Shown: positions 9,277 through 17,849 of the stretch, piece by piece
Layout: the number at the start of each line of letters is the position of its first letter
Position numbering within the stretch: position 1 is the first letter of the stretch
Assembly: GCA_002423585.1 (NCBI GenBank)
Contig: DIWS01000004.1
Span: 124,001-188,000 of the forward strand
Length of the DNA stretch: 64,000 nucleotides
Direction of reading: 5' to 3'
Origin: Actinobacteria bacterium UBA6100
Lineage (GTDB): Bacteria > Actinomycetota > Coriobacteriia > Anaerosomatales > Anaerosomataceae
The notes under the pieces: generated by a model
The model's input: only the letters and a program-made list of their open reading frames with translations
Databases searched by the model: none
Told to the model about the DNA's origin: nothing
Made by a program: the position numbers and the translations under genes

Positions 9277-10581
9277 ATGCCCATCTGGAACGCCGAGTAC
9301 GAGACGATGGAGCGCGCGAACCTGGAGGCGCTGCAGTTGCGGCGGCTGCAGTCGACGGTCGCCTGGGTCTACGAACGGGTGCCCTTCTACCGCGATGAGC
9401 TGGACAAACGCGGTGTAAAGCCGAAGGACATCCGCGCGCTCGCAGACGTACGCCTGCTGCCGATGACTGACAAGACGGCACTGCGGGACACCTATCCGTA
9501 CGGGATGTTCGCCGTGCCGCTCGAGCAGGTCGTGCGCGTGCACTCCTCGTCGGGCACCACCGGCAAACCCATCGTCGTCGGCTACACACGCGGCGACCTC
9601 AACACGTGGACCGAGCTCACCGCCCGCGTGGGGTCCGCCGCCGGCGTCACCGAGCGTGATCGTGTGCAGATGGTCTTCCTGTACGGCATGTTCACCGGCG
9701 GATGGGGCATGCACTACGGCCTCGAGCGTATCGGAGCGACGATCTTCCCGGCCGGCTCGGGCAATACCGAGCGTCAGCTGCTGATGATGCAGGACTTCGG
9801 CACCACGGTGATCGTCGGCACGCCCAGCTACGCGCTGTACATCGCCGAGATCGCTGAGAAGATGGGCATCGACATGCACGCGCTGCCGCTGCGCGTCGGG
9901 CTCTTCGGCGGCGAACCGTCGGGCGAGGGCATGCGCGATGAGATCCAGCGTCGTCTGGGAATCCTTGCCACCGACAACTACGGCCTGTCGGAGGTGATGG
10001 GCCCCGGCGTGTCCGGCGAGTGCGAGCACCAGTGCGGCCTGCATATGGCCGAGGACCACTTCCTGTTCGAGGTCGTGGACCCGGTGACCGGCGAGCCGAA
10101 GGCAGAGGGGGAGGAGGGCGAGCTGATCATCACCTCGCTCACCAAAGAGGCGTTCCCCGTGCTCAGGTACCGCACGCACGACCTCACCGTGATCGACTCG
10201 TCACCCTGCGAGTGCGGGCGCACGCTCTCGCGTATGCGCAAGGTGCGCGCTCGCACGGACGACATGCTCATCATCCGCGGCGTGAACGTCTTCCCGAGCC
10301 AGATCGAAGACGCGCTCCTCCAGGTCGAGGGTGTCGAGCCGCACTACCTCATCATCGTCGACCGGATCGGTGCTATGGATCAGCTCGAGGTGCAGATCGA
10401 GGTGTCCGAGGCACAGTTCTCGGACGTGATGAAGGACATGATCGCCTTCACGCGGTCGGTCTCGGAACGGATCAGCTCGGTCGTCGGGCTGCACGCCAAG
10501 GTCACTCTCGTCGAGCCTGGTACTATTGAACGTACGGTTGGCAAGGCGAAACACGTCATCGATCGACGCCAGAAGCAGTAG
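9277..10581 (+). CDS. paaK: Phenylacetate-CoA ligase
   Basis: 434 aa from ATG 9277. Adenylate-forming enzyme with the AMP loop SSSGTTGKPIVVGYT, the GLSEVMGPGVSGEC block and the C-terminal PaaK-type lid (GVNVFPSQIEDALL). It activates aryl acids such as phenylacetate or indoleacetate to CoA thioesters. In iorAB-paaK clusters it may also run in the direction that recovers ATP or shuttles CoA; which applies here cannot be told from sequence. A four-Cys/His patch (GECEHQCGLH and SSPCECGRT) probably binds zinc, as in many anaerobic PaaK proteins. Confidence 0.94.
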   Translation: MPIWNAEYETMERANLEALQLRRLQSTVAWVYERVPFYRDELDKRGVKPKDIRALADVRLLPMTDKTALRDTYPYGMFAVPLEQVVRVHSSSGTTGKPIVVGYTRGDLNTWTELTARVGSAAGVTERDRVQMVFLYGMFTGGWGMHYGLERIGATIFPAGSGNTERQLLMMQDFGTTVIVGTPSYALYIAEIAEKMGIDMHALPLRVGLFGGEPSGEGMRDEIQRRLGILATDNYGLSEVMGPGVSGECEHQCGLHMAEDHFLFEVVDPVTGEPKAEGEEGELIITSLTKEAFPVLRYRTHDLTVIDSSPCECGRTLSRMRKVRARTDDMLIIRGVNVFPSQIEDALLQVEGVEPHYLIIVDRIGAMDQLEVQIEVSEAQFSDVMKDMIAFTRSVSERISSVVGLHAKVTLVEPGTIERTVGKAKHVIDRRQKQ

Positions 10582-10613
10582 ACCGTTCGACGCTGATCTT
10601 TCAGGAGGACCAC

Positions 10614-11156
10614 GTGCCCGACGGCTGGACACCGTACGCGATCATCGCAGGCGTGGCCGTGGTGTTGGTCGCGCTCACGATCGTGCTCGCTCGGCTCGCC
10701 TGGCGCCGGCAGGTCAGGCGCTACCTTGTGGGCCTGTTGGGGCGCAGGGAAGCCATCGGGGCCGCACTCAAAACGGTCGACGGGACCATCGGTGCGCTTG
10801 TGGAAGGTTCGGTCGACGGCCTGCTCGCCTTCGCTGAGGAGGGCTCGGAGGAGCGTCGTGTGCTTGCGGAGGTCGCCGCCCGGATGACCATGGAGGCGGC
10901 GGAACTCGCCGATCTCGCCCTCCCTAAGACGCTCTGGTCGTTGGCAGACGCGCTGGGTGCGGCTGCAACGTCACTGTCCGAGCAGGTCGGCAGGGTAGGG
11001 GGCGCAACGGGCGAAGCGGTGCTCGACGCGCTGGCGGATCTCGACCTGGACGCCTCGCGTGCATCGTTCGCGGAGGCGGACGGACTCATCGCGAGTGCCT
11101 CGACGACCTACGATCTCACTGATCCCGCCGTCTACGGCGGGGGACTGTACATCTGA
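10614..11156 (+). CDS. Membrane-anchored hypothetical protein
   Basis: 180 aa from a GTG with CAGGAGGA 7 nt upstream. One N-terminal membrane helix (YAIIAGVAVVLVALTIVLARLAW) is followed by a basic stretch and an Ala/Glu-rich, probably helical, cytoplasmic body; the C-terminus has a Tyr/Gly tail (VYGGGLYI). I do not recognise a family. It follows paaK by 32 nt and is followed by two further small genes, which could form a small envelope operon or the tail of the transport operon. Confidence 0.75.
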   Translation: MPDGWTPYAIIAGVAVVLVALTIVLARLAWRRQVRRYLVGLLGRREAIGAALKTVDGTIGALVEGSVDGLLAFAEEGSEERRVLAEVAARMTMEAAELADLALPKTLWSLADALGAAATSLSEQVGRVGGATGEAVLDALADLDLDASRASFAEADGLIASASTTYDLTDPAVYGGGLYI

Positions 11157-11176
11157 GATGAATCGGGAGGCGCAGC

Positions 11177-11578
11177 ATGTCTGAGGAGTACGGGCACTCG
11201 CCCGACATGTCAGGACTTGTCCGCGCCGTGCGCTTCATCGTCCCCTGGGTGCTGCTGCTCATCGTTGGTGCGGTCCTATGGGGCTTCATCTCGGACTACC
11301 GGGAGGCCCGTGCCGCAGCCGAGGCCGAAGAGAGCGCCGAGACGACCCAGCAGCCGGGAGCGGTTCTTACTGCAGGACCGTACGTGGTCGTGCTGAGCGA
11401 CGGGCTGAACCTGCGCGCCGAGGCGTCGACGACGTCCCCGGTGGTCCAGGTGCTCTCCATCGACCAGCAGCTTGTGCTCCTCGAGGAGGGCACCGGTTGG
11501 TACCACGTCCGTACCGCCGACGGCGTGGAGGGCTGGGTTGCGGCCGGCGGCAGCTACACACAACTCGTGACGCCCTGA
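11177..11578 (+). CDS. Membrane-anchored SH3-domain protein
   Basis: 133 aa, start ATG preceded by GGGAGG. An N-terminal membrane helix (residues about 18-37) is followed by a short acidic linker and a bacterial SH3 (SH3b) domain: LNLRAEASTTSPVVQVL, then GWYHVRTADGVEGWVAAG. SH3b domains on extracytoplasmic anchors usually bind peptidoglycan. The gene lies between two uncharacterised genes with close spacing (20 nt and 11 nt), so they are probably co-transcribed. Confidence 0.85.
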   Translation: MSEEYGHSPDMSGLVRAVRFIVPWVLLLIVGAVLWGFISDYREARAAAEAEESAETTQQPGAVLTAGPYVVVLSDGLNLRAEASTTSPVVQVLSIDQQLVLLEEGTGWYHVRTADGVEGWVAAGGSYTQLVTP

Positions 11579-11589
11579 GGGAGGCACCC

Positions 11590-11901
11590 GTGTCCAAGAG
11601 CATCGGCAATGCCGCAGATTTCTATCGTCTGAGGGTCATGACGGTGGACACCACCGACGCGGTCGACCTCGAGTGGCGTGACGACATACTGTACCGCCGA
11701 CCGCCGGCCGAGACGATAGTCGATGAAGCGGCCTACACCGTGGAGGCCGTGCTGCTCGATGACGAGGACACCACGTTCACCCTGGGGTCGTTCCCGGACA
11801 GGGGCGCGGCACATGAGTGGCTGAAGTCGCGCGAGGAGGACCTTGCCGAGATGACCAAGTCCGAGTTCGAGGGTGCGTTCTTCCCGCAGGGCCTGCTCTG
11901 A
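11590..11901 (+). CDS. Small conserved-looking hypothetical protein
   Basis: 103 aa from a GTG with GGGAGG 6 nt upstream. Acidic, soluble, no signal or membrane segment, no Cys. It has no motif I recognise. Composition and codon use match its neighbours and the ribosome site is strong, so it is likely real. It is the last gene of the plus-strand block before inverted repeats at 11906-11979. Confidence 0.7.
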   Translation: MSKSIGNAADFYRLRVMTVDTTDAVDLEWRDDILYRRPPAETIVDEAAYTVEAVLLDDEDTTFTLGSFPDRGAAHEWLKSREEDLAEMTKSEFEGAFFPQGLL

Positions 11902-11905
11902 TCGA

Positions 11906-11979
11906 TCGAGAGCCCCGTAGCGGCTCTCGAAGCGACACCGAGGATGCACGGGGACCCATCTGTGAGGGAGAGGGGTCCC
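11906..11979. terminator. Two inverted repeats between convergent genes
   Basis: TCGAGAGCC and GGCTCTCGA (11906-11914 / 11922-11930) form a 9-bp stem with a 7-nt loop; GGGACCC and GGGTCCC (11951-11957 / 11973-11979) form a second stem followed by TTCTCT. They lie between the plus-strand block and the minus-strand glycosyltransferase gene, where a bidirectional terminator is expected. There is no strong T-run. The rest of 11980-12099 holds nothing I recognise. Confidence 0.5.
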
Positions 11980-12099
11980 TTCTCTAAGCCCTTTGGTGTG
12001 CCATACATCTCACTTCCCATAAGATACATTATCGGGCGTACACCTTGAGCGTAGTCCAGCAGGAATGCGGGCATGCAGTGGTCTGCTGCCGAACAGGTG

Positions 12100-13551
12100 T
12101 CAGGCGACGTCGTCCGCGAGTTCCGATTGCAGTCGACCGGAGATCCCACGACGTGTGACGACCCAGTCGGTGTTCTTGAACAGCTGGTCATACATCGCAA
12201 CCAGTGCGATCGCATTCTTGATCATCACGAACCAGACGACGCACAGCGCGTAGACGATCCCGTACCAGGCCGGGTACCGTCCCTTGGCATGCCTCATCGA
12301 TGAGATGGTCGCCATCGGACCGCTGGCCAGTGTGACGACGGTGCTGAAGAGCAGGAACCAATGCGTGCGCATCGGCATGTCGCCTTGGTACAGCAGCAGG
12401 CTGAAGATGACCGGGAAGACCTGGAGCGTGATGATCGGGTAGAGCTCCCTGTAGAGCAGCAGATACGTCCAGTGGATCTTCTGTGCGAGGGTCAGATGCT
12501 TCGTGGTCCAGAAGGGCCGCTGGTACTTCAGGCTCACCTGCAGCCAGCCCTGAGCCCATCGTTTGCGCTGACACCAGAATGCGTGGAACGTGTCCGGTGC
12601 CAACTCCGCGGAGATGATACTGCGGTCATGCGCGATGCGATAGCCTGCCAGAAGTGCGCGTGAAGAGGCATCGATATCCTCGGTCATCATCGTGCCATCG
12701 AAGAGGATCGCTTTGAGGACGTCCGCTCGCCAGTAGCCGTTCGATCCGCCGAAGATGGCCGTGTCGAGCACCAGCGACCGGGCAGTGTGACTGACCGCGT
12801 AGATCGACTCGAATTCAACGGCGATCATGCGTGTCAGGAAGTTCGTCGGATGGTTACGTATGACGCTGCGCCCCTGAACGACATCGTAGCCGTTCTGAAG
12901 CCACCTCCAGGCGCGGCTGACACAGTCGCTGCAAGGCTGGTGGTCGGCGTCGAGAATGCAGATGACATCCCCTGTGGCTCGCCGGATCGCCGCATTGACG
13001 TTCTCAGCCTTCGACTCGCTTCCATCGACACGGAGCATGGTGAAGGCGGATTCGGTCGCAGCGAGCCCGGCAAGCGCCTTCTCGACAGGGAGATCGCATG
13101 GTGTGTTGTACGCAAGAATGACCTCGAAGCCGGCCGTGGGACGCTCCACGGACGTCAGCAGGTGGCGGATGGTCTCTAGGATGATCAGTCGTTCGTTGGG
13201 CAGGAACGCGGCAACGATGAATGTGATCGAGCCGGGAGGCGGCAGCTCCGTCTCCGGCAGCCGCCCGCCTGAGATGTGAAGCAACCGGGCGAGTCGCGCT
13301 CGCAGCCCGGACGGCTCTCCCGAGCTGTTGGCGCGTCTGCGCCTGATCGTGGCCAGGGCCTCCCACATCACAACCAGTGCGGTGATTGCGTAGAAGGCCG
13401 CGATCGTAAGGTGCAGTTGCAGGAGTCCGTTTCCAGCGACGCGCAGTCTGTAGTAGATGATCGTTGGGATCACCACGATGACGAGGTTCATGATGATCAG
13501 ACGCCCCCACTCGTAGGGCGTGCGTCGGACTACCTCATCCTCTTCCGGCAT
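12100..13551 (-). CDS. Membrane family-2 glycosyltransferase (PgaC/BcsA-like)
   Basis: 483 aa, ATG with GGGGG upstream. Two N-terminal membrane helices, a GT2 catalytic domain, then C-terminal membrane helices. Processive-type motifs in order: a first Asp region (NTPCDLP), ILDADHQP, a TEDID block and QRKRWAQGW (the Q-x-x-R-W acceptor motif). This points to synthesis and export of a beta-linked polysaccharide such as poly-GlcNAc or a glucan; no PilZ domain is visible. It is a lone gene and a CRP-type palindrome lies in its upstream region. Confidence 0.85.
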   Translation of the reverse strand: MPEEDEVVRRTPYEWGRLIIMNLVIVVIPTIIYYRLRVAGNGLLQLHLTIAAFYAITALVVMWEALATIRRRRANSSGEPSGLRARLARLLHISGGRLPETELPPPGSITFIVAAFLPNERLIILETIRHLLTSVERPTAGFEVILAYNTPCDLPVEKALAGLAATESAFTMLRVDGSESKAENVNAAIRRATGDVICILDADHQPCSDCVSRAWRWLQNGYDVVQGRSVIRNHPTNFLTRMIAVEFESIYAVSHTARSLVLDTAIFGGSNGYWRADVLKAILFDGTMMTEDIDASSRALLAGYRIAHDRSIISAELAPDTFHAFWCQRKRWAQGWLQVSLKYQRPFWTTKHLTLAQKIHWTYLLLYRELYPIITLQVFPVIFSLLLYQGDMPMRTHWFLLFSTVVTLASGPMATISSMRHAKGRYPAWYGIVYALCVVWFVMIKNAIALVAMYDQLFKNTDWVVTRRGISGRLQSELADDVA

Positions 13552-13589
13552 GAAGACCCCCGCCTCAGTGTCGCCTGCTGTCGTATTGG

Positions 13590-13605
13590 TGTGATACTAG
13601 TCACA
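13590..13605. promoter_or_regulatory. CRP/GlxR-type palindrome
   Basis: TGTGATACTAGTCACA is a perfect TGTGA-N6-TCACA palindrome, the consensus of CRP/GlxR-family regulators. Its near edge is 39 nt upstream of the start codon of the minus-strand glycosyltransferase gene, suggesting cyclic-nucleotide or CRP/FNR-family control of polysaccharide synthesis. The regulator is not in this window. Confidence 0.5.
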
Positions 13606-13698
13606 ACGCGACAGACAGACGCGAGGTTACGGGTTGTTATGGAATGCCATCCCCCGTTCTCCGGGTCGTGGACCGGCGAATGCCGTGGAGTTGAAGCA

Positions 13699-13729
13699 GC
13701 CCCGGACTGCGTGATTCGCAGCCCGGGGC
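13699..13729 (-). terminator. Terminator downstream of the uracil/xanthine permease gene
   Basis: A 13-bp stem with one mismatch (GCCCCGGACTGCG / CGCAGCCCGGGGC) and a 5-nt loop sits 50 nt beyond the permease stop. Strong GC stem but no clear T-run. It separates the permease pair from the glycosyltransferase gene. Confidence 0.6.
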
Positions 13730-13779
13730 CGTCAGATTCCACACGAGCCCGTTGCTCGCGGAGTCTCAGTGCGGTAGTT

Positions 13780-15084
13780 CTACGCTCCCGCCGCCTCTTC
13801 CTGCAGTTCTGCTGAGAAGTCCGGCGAGTCGATCGCCAGCCCCTTGGACTCCTTCGGCAGGATCAGGTTCAGCAGAATGCCGAGGAACGTTGCGGTGGCC
13901 ATGCCCGGTAGGACGTAGTCGCCCAGCGGGATGACGGTCCCTGTGGTCTCCATGCCGATACCTATGACAAGGACCACACTCGACAGGATCAGGTTCCGGC
14001 TATGGCCGTAGTCGATGCCGCTCTCCACGAGCATCCGCAGGCCGGAGCTTGCGATGAGGCCGAACAGGAGCAGCGAGATGCCGCCCATGACCGGCACCGG
14101 TATCGACTGGATGAGGAACTTGAGCTTCGGCACGAATCCACCGATCACGAAGGCGAACGCGCCTGCGTACCAGAAGATCTGAGTCGCATAGACCTTGGTG
14201 ACCGCCATGACGCCGATGTTCTCGGCGTACGTCGTGGACGGTGAGCCTCCCACCATCGCGGACAGCGCCGTTGCGAGACCGTCTCCGGCCAGCGATTCCG
14301 GCAACATCGGCGTGAAGTCTTTGCCGACGATCTCGTTCACCACGAGAAGGTGGCCGATGTGCTCGATGATCACGACGAGCGCTACCGGAGCGATGATGAG
14401 GATCGCGCCGAGGTCCCATTCGGGGAACACCAGCGTCGGGAGACCGACCCACGCGGCGTCGAGCACCGGCTGGAAGTCGACCATGTCCATGGGGATCGCG
14501 GCGATGTAGCCGACGACGATGCCCAGGAGCACCGGTATGGTGGACAGGAAGCCCTTGAAGTAGCTCGAGAAGGCTATCGCCGCCGCCAGCGTGATCATCG
14601 CGATGATCAGGTTCTCGATGGCGAAGGCGTCTCCGGCTCCCTTGGTGGCCATACCGACCGCCACACCGGCGAGACCGAGACCGATGACGATCACGACCGC
14701 GCCCACGAGGGCCGGCGGCAGGACCTTGTTGATCCAGCCGGTTCCGAATCCCTTGATGATGAGGGCGACGACGACGTACAGAAGGCCGCCGACCACCAGA
14801 CCACCGAGTGCGGCCGGGATGCCCTTGGTGGCGGCCACCGCGGCGATCGGTCCGATGAACGCGAACGACGACCCCAGGTAGCTCGGGATCTTGTTCTTGG
14901 TGAGGATCAGGTACAGGATCGTCCCCGCGCCCGAGGTCATGATCGCGAGCGACGGATCAAGGCCCGTGAGAAGCGGTACCAGGACCGTGGCCCCGAACAT
15001 CGCCATCAGGTGCTGCAGGGCGAGCGGGATCGCCTGCAGGATGGGCAGCTTCTCGTCTGTCTGTATCACTTTGCGTTCAGCCAC
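13780..15084 (-). CDS. NCS2 uracil/xanthine permease
   Basis: 434 aa from a GTG with AGGGGG upstream. A polytopic NCS2 transporter of the UraA/PbuX group: QHLMAMFGATVLVPLLTGL near the N-terminus, the half-helix region YAENIGVMAVTKVYA, and a C-terminal helix bundle. It should import uracil or xanthine with protons. Only 9 nt separate it from the upstream AzgA-type permease gene, so the two form an operon for nucleobase salvage. Exact substrate cannot be assigned from sequence. Confidence 0.9.
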   Translation of the reverse strand: MAERKVIQTDEKLPILQAIPLALQHLMAMFGATVLVPLLTGLDPSLAIMTSGAGTILYLILTKNKIPSYLGSSFAFIGPIAAVAATKGIPAALGGLVVGGLLYVVVALIIKGFGTGWINKVLPPALVGAVVIVIGLGLAGVAVGMATKGAGDAFAIENLIIAMITLAAAIAFSSYFKGFLSTIPVLLGIVVGYIAAIPMDMVDFQPVLDAAWVGLPTLVFPEWDLGAILIIAPVALVVIIEHIGHLLVVNEIVGKDFTPMLPESLAGDGLATALSAMVGGSPSTTYAENIGVMAVTKVYATQIFWYAGAFAFVIGGFVPKLKFLIQSIPVPVMGGISLLLFGLIASSGLRMLVESGIDYGHSRNLILSSVVLVIGIGMETTGTVIPLGDYVLPGMATATFLGILLNLILPKESKGLAIDSPDFSAELQEEAAGA

Positions 15085-15093
15085 GTATGCCCC

Positions 15094-16449
15094 CTACCCG
15101 ATCGCAGCCTGGATGCTGGGCAGGACGAACGCGACAACGAACGCCACGCTCACGATGTACATCAGCCAGTGGATGTCTTTGGCCTTGCCATGGAGCAGCT
15201 TGATGAGAACGAAGCTGATGAAGCCGAGGCCGATACCGTAGCTGATGTTGTAGGTGAGCGGGATCCCGACGATCACGAGGAAGGCCGGGAAGGCGTTCTC
15301 GAAGTCGTCCCAGGGGATCTCCCTGATGTTGGTCATCATGAGGAAGCCGACGACGATGAGCGCGCCAGCGGTGATGGAAGTCGAGCCGCCGATCATGGCG
15401 ATGACCGGCGTGAAGAACACCGTCAGCGCGAAGAGAAGACCGGTGACGACGGAGGTGAGGCCTGTGCGGCCGCCTTCGGCGACGCCTGCGGCCGACTCGA
15501 TGTACGTGGTGATGGAGCTCGCGCCGAACAGACCGCCCACCGCAGCGGCTGCCGAGTCGACTGCAAGGATGTTCCGGATGCCCGGGACCTTGCCGTCCTC
15601 GCCCACGAAACCGGCCTGCTCGCCCACGGACAGAACGGTGCCCATCGTGTCGAAGAAGTCGGTCAGCATCACGGCGAACACGAAGAGCAGCAGCGTCGGT
15701 GTGAAGACCTGCAGTAGGGCGATCGAGTCAGTGCCCTCCGGTGTCTGGAACGGAGCGAAGAAGGTGCTGAAGTCCGGCGAAGCGACGATGCTCGTCGGGA
15801 GGCTCGTCACCTTGAAGATCAGGGCAGCCACTGCCGCGACGAGAATGCCCCACAGGATATCGCCCTTCACCTTGAGCGCCATGAACGCGAAGATCGCGAC
15901 CAAGCCGATCAGGGTGACCCAAACGGCGGGGTTGCTGAAGTCGCCGAGTTGGACGAGCGTAGCCGGGTTGGCGGTCACGAGTCCGCCATCGACGAGGCCG
16001 ATGAAGGTGATGAACAGGCCGATGCCCACGCCGATCGCACGCTTGAGGTTGATCGGGATCGCGTTCATGATCGCCTCGCGCAGGCCTGTCATCACCAGGA
16101 GCAGGATGACGATACCTTCAACGAAGATGACCGACATGCCGACCTGCCACGGAACGCCTGCGCCCAGGATGATGCTGAACGCGACGACCGCGTTCAACCC
16201 CATGCCCGAGGCCAGGGCGAGCGGGCGGTTCGCGATGAGCCCCATAGCAAGACACATGAGGGCGGCACCGAGAGCGGTTGCGGTCGCCAGTGCGGGGATC
16301 CACTCTGCGCCAGCATCGCCGAATGCAGCGGAAAGGATGCCCGGGTTCACGAAGATGATGTACGCCATGGTCATGAACGTGACCACACCCGCGAGAATCT
16401 CGGTCTTGAGTGTGGTTCCGCGCTCGCTGAACTTGAAGAACTTCTCCAT
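15094..16449 (-). CDS. AzgA-type adenine/guanine/hypoxanthine permease
   Basis: 451 aa, ATG. N-terminus FKFSERGTTLKTEILAGVVTFMTMAYI and the inner motif FVNPGIL are signatures of the AzgA branch of NCS2 (GhxP/PbuG/AdeP). TTYIESAAGVAEGGRTGL is the conserved TM region around the substrate site. It imports purine bases. First gene of a two-permease operon, preceded by a 213-nt intergenic stretch rich in inverted repeats. Confidence 0.92.
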   Translation of the reverse strand: MEKFFKFSERGTTLKTEILAGVVTFMTMAYIIFVNPGILSAAFGDAGAEWIPALATATALGAALMCLAMGLIANRPLALASGMGLNAVVAFSIILGAGVPWQVGMSVIFVEGIVILLLVMTGLREAIMNAIPINLKRAIGVGIGLFITFIGLVDGGLVTANPATLVQLGDFSNPAVWVTLIGLVAIFAFMALKVKGDILWGILVAAVAALIFKVTSLPTSIVASPDFSTFFAPFQTPEGTDSIALLQVFTPTLLLFVFAVMLTDFFDTMGTVLSVGEQAGFVGEDGKVPGIRNILAVDSAAAAVGGLFGASSITTYIESAAGVAEGGRTGLTSVVTGLLFALTVFFTPVIAMIGGSTSITAGALIVVGFLMMTNIREIPWDDFENAFPAFLVIVGIPLTYNISYGIGLGFISFVLIKLLHGKAKDIHWLMYIVSVAFVVAFVLPSIQAAIG

Positions 16450-16662
16450 CGCATCGGCCTTTCGTTCGTAGTCGTTGTCAGAAGAGTGGTGAACATTCGC
16501 ACGAAGCGTCGTAGCGCGGACCGACCCGGTCCTTAGGATGATGGTCGTCCGCGCAGGCGTCGTGCCCGCTGTGGCGATCCCTCCTCCCGTGGTACCAGGG
16601 CTCTGCCGATGACAACCTCACAGGCGCTCTCGCACCTGACTAACACCGATGAGCGGCAGTGA
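16450..16662 (-). promoter_or_regulatory. Structured leader/intergenic region upstream of the purine permease
   Basis: No gene. Inverted repeats seen: GGACCG-ACC-CGGTCC (16518-16532), a 15-nt near-palindrome around GGTACC (16586-16600), CAGGCGC-TCTC-GCACCTG and an outer CTGCCG/CGGCAG pair spanning about 16604-16658. Some may end the dut transcript and some may fold in the permease mRNA leader. I could not match it to the purine, guanidine or T-box consensus, although TGGTACC resembles a T-box core. Confidence 0.35.
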
Positions 16663-17106
16663 TCAGACACCCGTGCTCCCGAACCCGTCGGCGCCTCGGT
16701 GTGTCTGGTCGAGATCGTCCACCTCGACGAGACGGGCGTGCTCGACACGTTGGACAACCAGTTGAGCGACCTTTTCGCCTCGCGTGATGTTCACGGGGAC
16801 GGTCGGGTCGAGGTTGATCGCGATCAGCTTGATCTCGCCGCGGTAGTGCGCGTCGATCAGCCCTGGTGTGTTGACAAGAGAAAGGCCTCGCTTGAGGGCG
16901 AGGCCACTTCGGGGCTGGACGAACCCGGCGTAGCCGTCCGGGATGGCTACGGCGATGCCGGTGCCGATGAGTGCGCGCTCGTGTGGTGCGAGGGCGCAAT
17001 CCTCGGCGGAGTAAAGATCCAGACCGGCGTCACCCGCGTGTGCATACGAAGGAAGCGGCAGATCCGGGTCCAAGCGCTTGATCATGATGTCCACCGGATG
17101 TGCCAT
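16663..17106 (-). CDS. dut: dUTP diphosphatase (dUTPase)
   Basis: 147 aa from the ATG placed one base after the upstream gene's stop. Trimeric dUTPase motifs in order: AGDAGLDLYSAED, PRSGLA, LIDAHYRGEI, IARGEK-like TRGEKVAQLV and the C-terminal RGADGFGSTGV P-loop-like arm. It hydrolyses dUTP to dUMP, keeping uracil out of DNA and feeding dTMP synthesis. Grouped with a redoxin and nrdR, i.e. a deoxynucleotide-supply neighbourhood. Confidence 0.96.
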   Translation of the reverse strand: MAHPVDIMIKRLDPDLPLPSYAHAGDAGLDLYSAEDCALAPHERALIGTGIAVAIPDGYAGFVQPRSGLALKRGLSLVNTPGLIDAHYRGEIKLIAINLDPTVPVNITRGEKVAQLVVQRVEHARLVEVDDLDQTHRGADGFGSTGV

Positions 17107-17107
17107 G

Positions 17108-17353
17108 TCAGTTCGCAAGAATCGCACGTAGATCCGAGGGGTCCGGCGTGATGCCGCGCCATCCGGCCACCTCGCGGCCCGAGGAATCGACGACTACGAC
17201 CGACGGCGCTGATGCCACACCCAGCAGAGATGCTTCGGCGATGCCGCGCATGTCGCTCAGGTCGTAGACGGAGAGGTTCGCGATGCCCTCGCATGCCTCG
17301 CGCGCGGCGGGACACCCGGGACAATCTTCGCGAACGAACAACTTCACTTCCAT
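17108..17353 (-). CDS. Small thioredoxin/glutaredoxin-like protein (CPGC)
   Basis: 81 aa. The N-terminal strand and active site MEVKLFVREDCPGCPAAREA give a C-P-G-C redox pair at about residues 11-14, followed by a cis-Pro region (SAPSVVVVD). This is the length of a minimal glutaredoxin/NrdH-like fold. It sits between nrdR and dut, so it may reduce ribonucleotide reductase or another partner, but NrdH usually has a different active site, so the partner is uncertain. Confidence 0.8.
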   Translation of the reverse strand: MEVKLFVREDCPGCPAAREACEGIANLSVYDLSDMRGIAEASLLGVASAPSVVVVDSSGREVAGWRGITPDPSDLRAILAN

Positions 17354-17393
17354 CAGTCGGGCTCCCGGGCTACGTCGTTGGAATCGGCAGTGC

Positions 17394-17840
17394 TCAGCCG
17401 AGCTTCTTCAGCTCGGAGGTGAATCCATCAAGGTCCGCAAACTCCTTGTATACCGATGCGAAGCGGATGTAGGCCACCTTGTCGAGGTCGAGGAGCCGGA
17501 CGAGCACCATGTCGCCAAGGCGCTTGGCAGGGATCTCGTACTGCATCGCATTGTGGAGTTCGGCTTCGATGTCGTCCATCAGGGCCTCAAGACGCGCCGT
17601 CGAAACGGGGCGTTTCGCGGTGGCCACGACGAGTCCGCGCAGCAGTTTTCCCCGGTCGAAGGGCTCGGTCGAACCATCCTTCTTGAGCACCATCAGCGGC
17701 ATCTCCTCACGACGCTCATACGTCGTGAACCGCTTGGTGCACTCAAGGCACTCACGGCGCCGCCTGATAGCGTCCTGAGCGTCCGAGTCGCGGGAATCCA
17801 CCACTTTGGTCTCGCTGTGACCGCAGAACGGGCACTTCAT
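17394..17840 (-). CDS. nrdR: Transcriptional repressor NrdR
   Basis: 148 aa from ATG (MKCPFCGH). N-terminal zinc ribbon with CPFC and CLEC pairs, followed by the ATP-cone domain (MVLKKDGSTEPFDRGKLLRGL). NrdR binds ATP/dATP and represses ribonucleotide reductase genes. An NrdR-box-like element lies just upstream, suggesting autoregulation. Length is typical of the family. Confidence 0.97.
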   Translation of the reverse strand: MKCPFCGHSETKVVDSRDSDAQDAIRRRRECLECTKRFTTYERREEMPLMVLKKDGSTEPFDRGKLLRGLVVATAKRPVSTARLEALMDDIEAELHNAMQYEIPAKRLGDMVLVRLLDLDKVAYIRFASVYKEFADLDGFTSELKKLG

Positions 17841-17849
17841 CGGTATATC

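Noticed and set aside
14350..15717. Long plus-strand open frame opposite the permease genes
   Set aside because: It is antisense to two well-supported transporter genes; the translation is Asp/His/Arg-rich low complexity, a usual product of GC-rich third positions.
16584..16602. T-box antiterminator because of TGGTACC before the permease gene
   Set aside because: Only the seven-base core fits; there is no specifier stem, no AG-bulge and no aminoacyl-tRNA or amino-acid gene downstream.
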